From Anaerolineaceae bacterium UBA6801 (GTDB lineage: Bacteria > Chloroflexota > Anaerolineae > Anaerolineales > Anaerolineaceae), in assembly GCA_002452315.1 (NCBI GenBank), contig DKFH01000027.1:3339-12147 (forward strand): a stretch of DNA of 8,809 nucleotides, in the 5' to 3' direction. Made by a program: the position numbers and the translations under genes. Shown one piece after another: positions 1 through 7,178 of this stretch (positions within the stretch are counted from its first letter, which is position 1; each line of letters opens with the position of its first letter). The notes below the pieces were generated by a model. It worked only from the letters and a program-made list of their open reading frames with translations. It did not search any database and was not told the origin of the DNA.

Positions 1-89
1 CGCAGGGCTTGATTGACCTCGGGTGTGATGTTGATCAGGGCCCGGCGGTTGGGCACCTGGAACCAGAGTTCTTTTCGATAACTTTTCAT
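1..89 (-). CDS. yjbQ: YjbQ family protein (UPF0047), N-terminal fragment
   Basis: The gene starts at the ATG complementary to 87-89 and runs off the left edge, so only 29 codons are visible. The peptide begins MKSYRKELWFQV and continues with RRALINITPEVNQAL. This matches the YjbQ/UPF0047 N-terminus, a first beta strand followed by the conserved 'R..LINITPEV...' stretch. Family members are small (about 130-140 residues) cytoplasmic proteins annotated as secondary thiamine-phosphate synthases; the true physiological role is uncertain. An AAAGGA Shine-Dalgarno lies about 7 bases before the ATG on the minus strand. The gene diverges from the beta-mannosidase gene across a 282-bp spacer, so the two are not an operon. 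The catalytic His residues fall outside the window. Family assignment rests on a short but distinctive N-terminus. Confidence 0.75.
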   Translation of the reverse strand, partial: MKSYRKELWFQVPNRRALINITPEVNQAL

Positions 90-312
90 CAAGTGTTCCT
101 TTCGATTAGATACAATCTTCAGGCTTTATTCTACCTGCTAGACGCAAGATTATCATCTCATTCCTTTTTGGCAGTTGTTAATTAAATGCGAACGTGGTCA
201 TTGTTAAGTGAGTGAGAGGATCAGGTTGGGTAATTCTGTGTTCTTTAGCAGACCCGATTTGCTTAGCTCTTCTCACGGTTGATCCGGAAAACAGGTGTGG
301 GCCGGGAATCTT

Positions 313-321
313 TGTTAAAAT
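313..321 (+). promoter_or_regulatory. Candidate extended -10 promoter of the beta-mannosidase gene
   Basis: TGTTAAAAT at 313-321 fits an extended -10 element (TGn followed by TAAAAT at 316-321). No good -35 hexamer lies 16-18 bases upstream (about 292-298 reads CAGGTGT). Transcription would start near 328 and give a leader of about 44 bases. The sat/cysC gene has the same kind of element (TGCTAAAAT). Called by eye; moderate to low certainty. Confidence 0.4.
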
Positions 322-371
322 AGGGATATGACCTCTACTCCTTGGTTGTAGATTAGACAAAGGATCAGCAT

Positions 372-2846
372 ATGGAAATGTTAAGCTTGGGCGAGGGAAA
401 CTGGCAGTTACGAGCAGCGGGTGAGTCTGAATGGATTCCGGCAACGATTCCGGGCGAGGTTCATGTGGCTTTGCTGCAGGCTGGCAAGCTCCCCGATCCG
501 TTTCGGAAGGATCATGAACTTCTGGTTCAATGGGTCGCCCACAGGGATTGGGAGTTTATGGGAGAAATTGTTGTTCCTGAAAGCCTTTGCTTGGAGGATA
601 GAAACTGGCTCATCTTTGACGGTCTGGACACACTGGCTGAGGTGCGCTTGAATGGCGTAATTTTGGGGGACGCAGCGAATGCATTTCGCACTTATGCCTG
701 GGAGGTGACTGATCTCTTGAAGCCGGGTGTAAACGAGGTGCGGATAATGTTTAAATCGCCGGTCAAGCACGTACAGGCATTACAGGAACAGAGCCCATTA
801 TTCTCGCCGGAGCAGTCCATTCAGGGCGGGCCGTATGTACGCAAAGTACCCTGCCAGTGGGGCTGGGATTGGGGCCCGCAGCTGCCCTCAATCGGTGTTT
901 GGAAGGGGGCCAGTTTAGCGGGTTATTCAACCGCCAAATATGAGGAGGTACATCTCCGTCAGAAGCATCATTTTGACGGTTCTGTGGAGGTTTCAGCAGA
1001 AGCGCAGGTTGACCAGTGGGGGGACGCCGCACTCCAAATTTGTATGAGCCTGACAGACCCATCGGGCAGGCGATTTGCCACCACATGCCGTGTGGTCGAT
1101 GGCAAAGCCCTGGCCAGTGTGGTGATCGCAGAGCCGGCACTGTGGTGGCCGAATGGTTACGGCGACCAGCCTTTATATCAAGCCCAGGTGACTTTGCGTT
1201 TGCTTGATGAGACGGTTTTGGACGTGCGGGATTACCAGGTCGGCTTGCGTACGATTGAGCTGCGCCAGGAACCTGATCAATACGGGGAGAGCTTCACTTT
1301 TGTGGTCAACGGGGAGCCGATCTTCGCCAAGGGGGCAAACTGGATCCCGGCGGATGTCTTCCCGACACGCATCACCCGGGATGGGTTGGAACAACTGCTG
1401 GGCGATGCTGCCAAAGCCCATCACAACATGATCCGGGTGTGGGGTGGGGGCTTTTACGAAAGCGAAGATTTTTATGATCTTTGTGATCGGTATGGCCTCC
1501 TCGTCTGGCAGGACTTCATTTTCTCTTGCAGTATTTACCCATTGGATGACCCAGTCTTTGTTGAGACAATCCACCAAGAGGTGCGTGATAACGTCCGGCG
1601 CATTCGGCACCGGGCATGCCTGGCGCTGTGGTGCGGCAACAACGAGATGGATTTGGGGTGGGAGGAATGGGGCTGGTCAACCGGTGATGGGATCAGGCTG
1701 CGCGAGCCTTACCGGCAATTTTTTTATGAAACCCTGCCGGGATGGCTGGCTGATCTGGACCCCGATACTCCCTACTGGTACAGCTCGCCCACATCTGGCA
1801 CGCCCTTTACAGACAGCAACAGTAATGATAAGGGGGATGCCCATTATTGGGAGGTGTGGCACGGCGCAAAGCCCTTCAGCGCCTATCGCGAACAACTCCC
1901 GCGCTTCATGAGCGAATTTGGCTTTCAGTCATTACCGCCCTTGAAGACCATCCGTTATTTTGCCGATGAGTCGCATTGGAACCTGACAGATTACATGATT
2001 GAGCACCATCAGCGCAGTCCTTTTGCCAGCGCATTGTTCATGGGGCAGATGGCTTTGCACTTCATGATGCCGGCAGATTTCCCTGCCCTGGTTTACCTGA
2101 CGATGGTATTACAGGCTGAGGGGATCCGGTACGGGGTTGAGCACTGGCGGCGTCATATGCACCGGGTGGGGGGAACGTTGTACTGGCAGTTGAATGATTG
2201 CTGGCCGGTGGCATCGTGGTCGAGCCTGGATTATTTTGGCCGCTGGAAAGCGCTGCATTATGCCAGCCGAAAGTTTTATGCGCCGGTGTTGCTCTCCATC
2301 GAAGATGACGAGAAAACTGCGGTCATGGGCATTCATCTGACCAGTGATTTGCGGGTTGAGTGGCGCGGTGTGATTAGCTGGCGGCTGATGCGGATCGATG
2401 GCGATGTGATCGAAGAAGGGCAAATTGACGCCAAAATCGAACCGCTTTCTTCAAGGAAGGTATTTGAGAAAGATTTCAGCGCCCTTTCCTTGGAGGAGAA
2501 GCGTGAAATGGTATTTGTCGCCCAGCTGATTGAGCAGGGTGAGGTGAAGATGACCCAACTGGCGACCTTTGTGCGCAATAAACATTTGCACCTGGTCAAA
2601 CCGGGGCTGAGGGCTTATTTGCAAGAAGGTGGCGGGGACGATGTGCTTATCACACTCGAAACGCAGTACCTGGCGCGCTTTGTTGAGCTCTCATTGGATG
2701 ATGCAGATGTGGTTTTCAGTGATAATTATTTTGATGTGTTACCGGGTGAGCCGGTTCAGGTTCAGTGTACAAAGCCCGCTTGCTGGACGATCGATGATGT
2801 GGGCAAGTCGTTGACGGTGTTTTCTTTATATGACAGCTTTGCGTGA
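372..2846 (+). CDS. Beta-mannosidase, glycoside hydrolase family 2
   Basis: An 824-residue protein, the usual size for bacterial GH2 beta-mannosidases, which remove terminal beta-mannose from the non-reducing end of mannooligosaccharides and glycans. The order is a sugar-binding jelly roll (about 1-180, with QWGWDWGP at 162-169), an immunoglobulin-like domain (about 190-290), a TIM barrel (about 300-620) and C-terminal beta domains. Barrel landmarks are GANWIPAD at 321-328, RVWGGG at 355-360, WCGNNE at 420-425 with the expected acid/base Glu425, SEFGFQS with the expected nucleophile Glu515, and YWQLNDCWP at 604-612. No signal peptide or membrane segment is visible, so it should act in the cytoplasm on imported oligosaccharides. 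AAAGGA at 359-364 sits 7 bases before the ATG and supports this start. No transporter or other glycosidase lies beside it. Family and activity are well supported; the natural substrate is inferred. Confidence 0.93.
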   Translation: MEMLSLGEGNWQLRAAGESEWIPATIPGEVHVALLQAGKLPDPFRKDHELLVQWVAHRDWEFMGEIVVPESLCLEDRNWLIFDGLDTLAEVRLNGVILGDAANAFRTYAWEVTDLLKPGVNEVRIMFKSPVKHVQALQEQSPLFSPEQSIQGGPYVRKVPCQWGWDWGPQLPSIGVWKGASLAGYSTAKYEEVHLRQKHHFDGSVEVSAEAQVDQWGDAALQICMSLTDPSGRRFATTCRVVDGKALASVVIAEPALWWPNGYGDQPLYQAQVTLRLLDETVLDVRDYQVGLRTIELRQEPDQYGESFTFVVNGEPIFAKGANWIPADVFPTRITRDGLEQLLGDAAKAHHNMIRVWGGGFYESEDFYDLCDRYGLLVWQDFIFSCSIYPLDDPVFVETIHQEVRDNVRRIRHRACLALWCGNNEMDLGWEEWGWSTGDGIRLREPYRQFFYETLPGWLADLDPDTPYWYSSPTSGTPFTDSNSNDKGDAHYWEVWHGAKPFSAYREQLPRFMSEFGFQSLPPLKTIRYFADESHWNLTDYMIEHHQRSPFASALFMGQMALHFMMPADFPALVYLTMVLQAEGIRYGVEHWRRHMHRVGGTLYWQLNDCWPVASWSSLDYFGRWKALHYASRKFYAPVLLSIEDDEKTAVMGIHLTSDLRVEWRGVISWRLMRIDGDVIEEGQIDAKIEPLSSRKVFEKDFSALSLEEKREMVFVAQLIEQGEVKMTQLATFVRNKHLHLVKPGLRAYLQEGGGDDVLITLETQYLARFVELSLDDADVVFSDNYFDVLPGEPVQVQCTKPACWTIDDVGKSLTVFSLYDSFA

Positions 2847-2869
2847 TTTGATCTACGCTGTAAATCTCT

Positions 2870-2895
2870 GCCTTTCCTCAAGGCGCTTTGTTATT
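2870..2895 (+). terminator. Weak candidate terminator after the beta-mannosidase gene
   Basis: Twenty-three bases after the stop codon, GCCTT (2870-2874) and AAGGC (2880-2884) can pair around a TCCTC loop. A T-rich but interrupted stretch, GCGCTTTGTTATTT, follows. The five-base-pair stem is short and the T-tract imperfect, so this is only a possible intrinsic terminator. Confidence 0.3.
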
Positions 2896-2900
2896 TGATA

Positions 2901-2927
2901 ATGATCTCTTTTCCTGAAGAGGGTCAT
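2901..2927 (+). promoter_or_regulatory. Hairpin-forming sequence upstream of the sat/cysC promoter
   Basis: ATGA (2901-2904) can pair with TCAT (2924-2927) and CTCTT (2906-2910) with AAGAG (2917-2921), separated by a small internal loop and capped by TTCCTG. In an alternative pairing AATGATC (2900-2906) matches GATCATT (2928-2934). No T-run follows, so it does not look like an ordinary intrinsic terminator. It lies about 35 bases upstream of the likely -10 element, which would suit a DNA-binding site. Its role is unknown. Confidence 0.3.
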
Positions 2928-2960
2928 GATCATTAATGGGCTAGAAAAATTTGCCAGGTG

Positions 2961-2969
2961 TGCTAAAAT
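2961..2969 (+). promoter_or_regulatory. Candidate extended -10 promoter of sat/cysC
   Basis: TGCTAAAAT at 2961-2969 is an extended -10 motif: TG, one base, then TAAAAT at 2964-2969. No convincing -35 hexamer is present at the expected spacing. Transcription would start near 2976, leaving a leader of about 30 bases that contains the AAGGAG ribosome-binding site at 2990-2995. Called by eye. Confidence 0.4.
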
Positions 2970-3005
2970 AAGAAGGTTTGAATAAATTCAAGGAGCGTAA
3001 AGCAT

Positions 3006-4754
3006 ATGGTTTATGAGTCAAATCTTCTGATTTCACCTTATGGTGATCAATTGGTGGACCTGGTTGTCAAAGGCGATGAACGGGAAGAATTATTTAAATT
3101 AGCGGGAACTTTACCGACGATCCGGCTAACCCCCCGCCAAACCCATGATTTGGAGCTGCTGGCTTCCGGAGCATTTTCACCATTAACCCAGTTCATGGGC
3201 CGGGCAGATTACCAATCTGTGCTGGATGACATGCGATTGAGTAACGGCAGCGTCTGGCCTATTCCAGTGACGCTCACCATTAATAAGGCTGATTTGCCAA
3301 CCCAGGCAACATGGGTGACTCTGAGAGATGTTCATAATCAGATCATGGCCATCATGCGGATGGACGAAGTTTTTCATTTTAACTGGCAGGAAGAATCTCA
3401 AAAGGTTTACGGCACAACGGACCTTAAACATCCCATTGTGTCAGAAATGGCCGGCTGGGGCGATTTATGTATTGCTGGTGAATTGAAGGTTTTGAATTTA
3501 CCCACTTATGACGATTTTGCAGAACTGCGCCTGACACCGGCAGAAACACGCGCCCGTCTGGAAGCAATGGGCAATCAAAATGTGGTGGCCTTCCAAACGC
3601 GCAACCCGATGCATCGGGTTCACGAGGAATTGACCAAGCGCGCCAGTCAGCAAATTGGCGGCAGCTTACTGATCCATCCGGTGGTTGGAATGACGAAACC
3701 TGGCGATGTAAACCATTACACCCGGGTACGCATCTATAAGGCACTGGTAGATAATTATTACGGCAATAACACTCTGCTGAGTTTGTTGCCGCTGGCGATG
3801 CGTATGGGCGGTCCGCGTGAAGCAGTTTGGCATGCCATTATTCGCAGAAATTACGGCGCCAACCACTTCATTGTCGGACGAGACCATGCCGGCCCGGGCA
3901 CAGACAGCGAGGGTAAGCCCTTTTATGGCCCTTATGACGCCCAGGAACTGCTCTTGCAGGTTGAACCCGAGGTAGGCGTGAAGATGGTCCCCTTTGAGAT
4001 GATGGTTTACCTGCCCGATGACGACCGTTACGAACTTGCTTCCCAGGTGCCGGAGGGGGCGAAGGTGTTTTCGATTTCAGGGACACAGGTGCGCGATGAT
4101 TATCTGGCAAAGGGTGTGCCTTTACCTGAATGGTTTACCCGCAAAGAGTCAGCCCAGATATTGCTGGACGCCTATCCGCCGCGCTATAAACAGGGCTTTT
4201 GTCTATGGTTTACAGGACTGAGCGGTGCAGGTAAATCGACAATTGCTAAACAATTGAGCAATATGCTGCAGGAATACGGGAAAAGCCCAACAATGCTAGA
4301 TGGGGACGTGGTCCGAACCCACCTTTCTAAAGGATTGACGTTCAGTAAAGAGGACCGGGACACGAATATATTGCGGATCAGCTTTGTGGCTGGTGAAATT
4401 GTCCGCCACCATGGTACGGTGATTTGCGCCGCGATCAGTCCCTACCGCCAGGCCCGCCGGGAGGCGCGCAAGATGGTTTTGGACGGCCATTTTATTGAGA
4501 TTTTTGTGGATACCCCTCTTGAAGTTTGTGAACAACGCGATGTTAAAGGGTTGTATGCTATGGCTCGTGCGGGTGAGATCAAGAACTTCACTGGTATCGA
4601 TGACCCCTACGAAGCGCCGGTTGAACCTGAGATCACGCTGAAAACGGTTGGTGTCTCACCCAAGGAAAATGCCCGGCAGATCATTGATTATCTGATCAAT
4701 GCTGGCTATTTACAGGATTTCAATAACCATAAAGCTGTGAATGGTGAATTGTAA
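3006..4754 (+). CDS. sat/cysC: Bifunctional sulfate adenylyltransferase / adenylylsulfate kinase
   Basis: A 582-residue fusion that carries out both steps of sulfate activation in the cytoplasm: ATP + sulfate to APS, then APS + ATP to PAPS. The ATP sulfurylase part (about 1-385) shows QTRNPMHRVHE at 197-207 with the HxxH pair His203/His206, GRDHAGPG from 291 and FSISGTQVRD at 355-364. The APS kinase part (about 395-575) has an intact P-loop GLSGAGKST at 404-412, DGDVVR at 432-437, and further on FVDTPLEVCEQRD and FTGIDDPYEAP. The intact P-loop separates it from fungal ATP sulfurylases, whose C-terminal kinase-like domain is inactive and allosteric. The layout matches the Aquifex-type single-chain enzyme. 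The ATG has AAGGAG 10 bases upstream. It is monocistronic, with no sulfate transporter, PAPS or APS reductase, or sulfotransferase gene in view, so assimilation or PAPS supply cannot be told apart here. Confidence 0.95.
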   Translation: MVYESNLLISPYGDQLVDLVVKGDEREELFKLAGTLPTIRLTPRQTHDLELLASGAFSPLTQFMGRADYQSVLDDMRLSNGSVWPIPVTLTINKADLPTQATWVTLRDVHNQIMAIMRMDEVFHFNWQEESQKVYGTTDLKHPIVSEMAGWGDLCIAGELKVLNLPTYDDFAELRLTPAETRARLEAMGNQNVVAFQTRNPMHRVHEELTKRASQQIGGSLLIHPVVGMTKPGDVNHYTRVRIYKALVDNYYGNNTLLSLLPLAMRMGGPREAVWHAIIRRNYGANHFIVGRDHAGPGTDSEGKPFYGPYDAQELLLQVEPEVGVKMVPFEMMVYLPDDDRYELASQVPEGAKVFSISGTQVRDDYLAKGVPLPEWFTRKESAQILLDAYPPRYKQGFCLWFTGLSGAGKSTIAKQLSNMLQEYGKSPTMLDGDVVRTHLSKGLTFSKEDRDTNILRISFVAGEIVRHHGTVICAAISPYRQARREARKMVLDGHFIEIFVDTPLEVCEQRDVKGLYAMARAGEIKNFTGIDDPYEAPVEPEITLKTVGVSPKENARQIIDYLINAGYLQDFNNHKAVNGEL

Positions 4755-4815
4755 TCTCTGCATGGTCCCATTCTGCTTCGCGGCGAAGAACCTTTGCAGA
4801 TGAATGAAAAGAGAG

Positions 4816-4842
4816 ACTGCCCCAACACTCGGGGCAGTTTTT
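4816..4842 (+). terminator. Rho-independent terminator after sat/cysC
   Basis: ACTGCCCC (4816-4823) and GGGGCAGT (4831-4838) form a perfect 8-bp stem around AACACTC, followed by five T residues (4838-4842). It lies between the convergent sat/cysC and TetR genes. Read on the other strand the hairpin is followed by CTCTCTTTTC, so it could act weakly in both directions. A smaller hairpin, CTTCG-CGG-CGAAG (4776-4788), lies between it and the sat/cysC stop. Confidence 0.9.
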
Positions 4843-4891
4843 ATTGGGGAGATGTGGATGTGGTAATTTGGCTTTGCGCGTGTGTGCTCGG

Positions 4892-5584
4892 TTAACCGTC
4901 CCGGCCTGACTGACCGAATAAATTATTCCGCAGTTCTGGCTCCCGCCTCATGCCTGCTTCAAGGATATCCATCAGGTTATTCAGCAGGTCCATGGCTTCC
5001 TGGTTTTCCATAATGGACTGTTCTGAGAAGTTGCTTGCAGTCAATTGCAGCCGTTTGATGAAATACCTGCCGAATTGGTAGAAGATCGCTTCCGTGACGA
5101 AAGCAGCGACATCCGGGTCTACCCAGGGGGAAACGCTGCCATGGACCACGCCCTGGGTGAGCAGTTGTTTGAAGAATTGGGTGGTGCCCTTGCGGCGGAG
5201 TTCTTCGGCCATGACAGGGAAAGGAATTTCCTCTATAAAGGCTCGGTAGAGAAGCTTTGCTAATTGCGGACGATGCAGTTCGAAATAGACCTGGGCAAGG
5301 AATTGCCAGCGGATATACCCAAATATATCGCTGGAGGGGTTGGGGCTGGGGAGCGCTTTGATGATGGTGAGCTTTTCATCGGTAGCGTAGCCTACCAAAT
5401 AGCGATAAAACGCTTTTTTATCCTCAAAATACTGATAAAAACTCCCTTTGGCGATCTCGGCTTTTTTAACAATGCTGGATATGGATGCTGAACGATAGGG
5501 ATTTTCGGCAAATTCCTCAATGGCAGCTGCGATAACCCGATCTCGTTTTTCAGCTGGTAAATTATTAAAAGTTTCTTTGGGCAT
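4892..5584 (-). CDS. TetR/AcrR family transcriptional regulator
   Basis: A 230-residue one-component repressor-type protein. The N-terminal DNA-binding domain covers about residues 10-60: a first helix ending IAAAIEEFAE, then the helix-turn-helix (about 33-52), ending in GSFYQYFEDKKAFY at 47-60, the most conserved stretch of TetR proteins. The remaining helices (about 70-225) form the variable ligand-binding and dimer domain; the ligand cannot be read from sequence. An in-frame ATG 25 codons upstream exists, but it would start inside or upstream of the likely promoter at 5604-5632. The chosen ATG has GGAGG four bases before it and fits the TetR start pattern. The gene converges on sat/cysC and diverges from chrA. 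Autoregulation and control of chrA are plausible from the layout and nearby palindromes, but inferred. Confidence 0.9.
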   Translation of the reverse strand: MPKETFNNLPAEKRDRVIAAAIEEFAENPYRSASISSIVKKAEIAKGSFYQYFEDKKAFYRYLVGYATDEKLTIIKALPSPNPSSDIFGYIRWQFLAQVYFELHRPQLAKLLYRAFIEEIPFPVMAEELRRKGTTQFFKQLLTQGVVHGSVSPWVDPDVAAFVTEAIFYQFGRYFIKRLQLTASNFSEQSIMENQEAMDLLNNLMDILEAGMRREPELRNNLFGQSGRDG

Positions 5585-5603
5585 CCATCCTCCATTATTG
5601 TGG

Positions 5604-5632
5604 ATTGTAAATGAGATACCAATTGGGGTCAA
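5604..5632 (-). promoter_or_regulatory. Sigma70-type promoter of the TetR gene with embedded palindrome
   Basis: On the minus strand TTGACC (5632-5627) and TACAAT (5609-5604) are separated by exactly 17 bases, close to consensus. The start of transcription would be near 5597, giving a leader of about 12 bases with the GGAGG site. Between the hexamers is the perfect palindrome CCAATTGG (5619-5626), extended imperfectly to GAtaCCAATTGGggTC. That position is typical for an operator through which a TetR protein would shut off its own promoter. Confidence 0.75.
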
Positions 5633-5902
5633 GCTTAATAGGCGATTGAGCTGTATCAAAGTCGGATTGATCGATAATCATGTAAAATTGACTCTAATGG
5701 ACCCAGCTTTGATGAACTGCATGTTGGCAAAGGTGCCAACCAGGCCTGAAGAGCGTAACTTCTTCTAAATTGTGCGTTTTGGTGGGTTGTTTTGGCAAAA
5801 ATGGATATGGATCATGTTGATATTCTTTCCTTCTTATTTAAGTGCATGTGTTTTCCGGTTGATGGATGAGCCAATGACAATTTTCGGGTAAAAGGCTTTG
5901 TG
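5633..5902. other. tetR-chrA divergent control region (non-coding)
   Basis: This is the rest of the 318-bp spacer between the TetR and chrA start codons. It contains the perfect inverted repeat at 5723-5740 and a second copy of its half-site, TTGGCAAA, at 5792-5799. ATCAAAG (about 5657) and CTTTGAT (about 5707) form a widely spaced inverted pair around the segment between. I could not find a convincing -35/-10 pair for chrA. No gene is supported here; the forward open frame through this stretch starts antisense inside the TetR gene and has no family signature. Confidence 0.5.
5723..5740. promoter_or_regulatory. Candidate operator, perfect inverted repeat GTTGGCA-N4-TGCCAAC
   Basis: Two perfect 7-base arms (5723-5729 and 5734-5740) surround AAGG. 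A dyad of this size in a divergent spacer next to a TetR gene is the usual form of a TetR-family operator. It lies about 90 bases upstream of the tetR -35 element and about 160 bases before the chrA start. It could instead serve another dimeric regulator. No T-run follows, so it is unlikely to be a terminator. Confidence 0.5.
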
Positions 5903-7042
5903 ATGAAAAAACGATTGACTGCGCTGGTCCTGGCTTTTTTGAAATTAGGGTTCACCGCATTTGGGGGACCTGCGGCTGCATATGGGATGATGCGGCAGGA
6001 ATTTGTCGTAAAGCGGAAGTGGGTTAGCGAGGAAACCTTCCTGGATTACCTGGGGGTAGCCAACCTGGTGCCTGGCCCGAATGCCACCGAGTTGGCGATC
6101 CTGCTTGGTTTTAACCATGCCGGATGGCCGGGGATGATCCTGGCTGGATTGTGTTATATCGTGCCGGCTATGTTGACCGTGTTGGTGTTTGCCTGGACTT
6201 ACGTTCAATTTGGCGCATTACCGCAGCTGGAGGGGATGCTGTATGGGATCAAGCCTGTGGTGGTGGCCATCATCCTTTCGGCGTTATGGGGGATGCTAAA
6301 ACCCCGCCTTAAAGACTATCCGGGCTTGGGAATCATCGTGGTTGTTTTTGGCGCCTATTTACTGGGAATCAGCCCGATGCTGCTTCTCTTGGCTGGCGGT
6401 TTGGTGCTGTGGGGTGTCAAATCTCTTATATGGCGGGGTCATATGGCGGGATTATTCATGATCGCATGGTCTGCGCCCTGGCAGGCAGTGCAGGAAACCG
6501 TACAAAACACTGCTTTCAGTTTATCGAGGTTGTTTTGGGTATTTCTGAAGGCCGGGGCAGTGATGTTTGGAAGCGGTTATGTCCTTTTGGCCTTCATCCA
6601 CGAGGACCTGGTCGTGCGCCTGGGCTGGCTGACAGAGGGACAGCTGGTGGATGCGATTGCGGTTGGCCAGGTGACCCCCGGACCCTTATCGACCACCGCG
6701 ACCTTTGTAGGCTACCTTATGGGGGGCGTACCGGCGGCCATTTTGGCGACATTGGCGATGTTTTTACCCTCTTTTATTTTCATCGGGATCGTTTATTTCG
6801 CCGTTACGAAATTGCGCGACTCTGAGCAGTTTGCCGGTTTGATCGACGGGATCAACTTTGCCGCTTTGGGGCTGATGGCTGGTGTTGCCTGGGAGATTGC
6901 TAGCGCATCGCTGGTTGACCCGGTTACGATTGGGATCGGGCTGGTTTCGCTGTATTTACTGCTACGGTATGAGGTGGGCGCCCCCTGGTTGATTTTGGCG
7001 GGCGCGGCTGTGGGGTTGGCAAGAATGATGATGGGATGGTGA
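5903..7042 (+). CDS. chrA: Chromate transporter family protein ChrA (two CHR domains)
   Basis: A 379-residue polytopic inner-membrane protein of the long-chain ChrA family, built from two homologous CHR domains. The N-terminal half shows FLKLGFTAFGGP at 12-23 and PGPNATE at 57-63. The C-terminal half repeats the pattern with FLKAGAVMFGSGYV ending near 227 and GQVTPGPLSTTATFVGY from 255. Long hydrophobic segments occur at about 72-105, 115-130, 142-175, 210-230, 265-305, 318-335 and 345-378. Characterised members export chromate; other oxyanions or physiological substrates are possible here. A GTG three bases upstream could also start the protein, but ATG with AAAGG seven bases before it is preferred. 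The divergent TetR gene is a likely regulator, by position only. No chrB or other metal-resistance gene is present. Confidence 0.88.
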   Translation: MKKRLTALVLAFLKLGFTAFGGPAAAYGMMRQEFVVKRKWVSEETFLDYLGVANLVPGPNATELAILLGFNHAGWPGMILAGLCYIVPAMLTVLVFAWTYVQFGALPQLEGMLYGIKPVVVAIILSALWGMLKPRLKDYPGLGIIVVVFGAYLLGISPMLLLLAGGLVLWGVKSLIWRGHMAGLFMIAWSAPWQAVQETVQNTAFSLSRLFWVFLKAGAVMFGSGYVLLAFIHEDLVVRLGWLTEGQLVDAIAVGQVTPGPLSTTATFVGYLMGGVPAAILATLAMFLPSFIFIGIVYFAVTKLRDSEQFAGLIDGINFAALGLMAGVAWEIASASLVDPVTIGIGLVSLYLLLRYEVGAPWLILAGAAVGLARMMMGW

Positions 7043-7133
7043 ATTGGTATCACTGAGGGGTGATTAAACCATCAGCAGAACTGTCTGGAAAAAAATCGGC
7101 TCGTTTTAAACTTATTTGTGGGGCGGTAATGTG

Positions 7134-7139
7134 TATAAT
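7134..7139 (+). promoter_or_regulatory. Consensus -10 (TATAAT) upstream of the phosphofructokinase-family gene
   Basis: TATAAT at 7134-7139 is a perfect -10 hexamer, preceded by TGTG at 7130-7133. No clear -35 hexamer lies at 16-18 bases. Transcription would start near 7146, about 33 bases before the ATG. The AGGAAGGG ribosome-binding site at 7163-7170 is inside that leader. Confidence 0.5.
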
Positions 7140-7178
7140 TGGGGTGAGTGTATCATATGACCAGGAAGGGAATAAACG

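Noticed and set aside
408..2599. Several antisense open frames inside the beta-mannosidase gene
   Set aside because: They are shadow frames of a strongly coding gene, with low-complexity Pro/Arg-rich content and no ribosome-binding sites.
4200..4754. C-terminal domain of the ATP sulfurylase as an inactive, allosteric fungal-type domain
   Set aside because: The P-loop GLSGAGKST and DGDVVR motifs are intact, which fits an active APS kinase.
5585..5659. Longer start for the TetR gene (25 extra residues)
   Set aside because: The extension would be encoded across the likely -10 and -35 elements, has no good ribosome-binding site and precedes the normal TetR N-terminus, whereas the ATG at 5584 has GGAGG just upstream.
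5520..5768. Plus-strand 82-codon open frame across the tetR 5' end and the spacer
   Set aside because: It begins antisense inside the TetR gene, has no ribosome-binding site and no recognisable motif, and crosses the tetR promoter and candidate operator.
5900..5902. GTG start of chrA three bases before the ATG
   Set aside because: The spacing to AAAGG is only 4 bases, and ATG is the stronger start codon. The difference is a single residue.
7047..7066. ATCAC...GTGAT hairpin just after chrA as a terminator
   Set aside because: The stem is only 5 bp and is followed by TAAACC without a T-run, so it is too weak to call.
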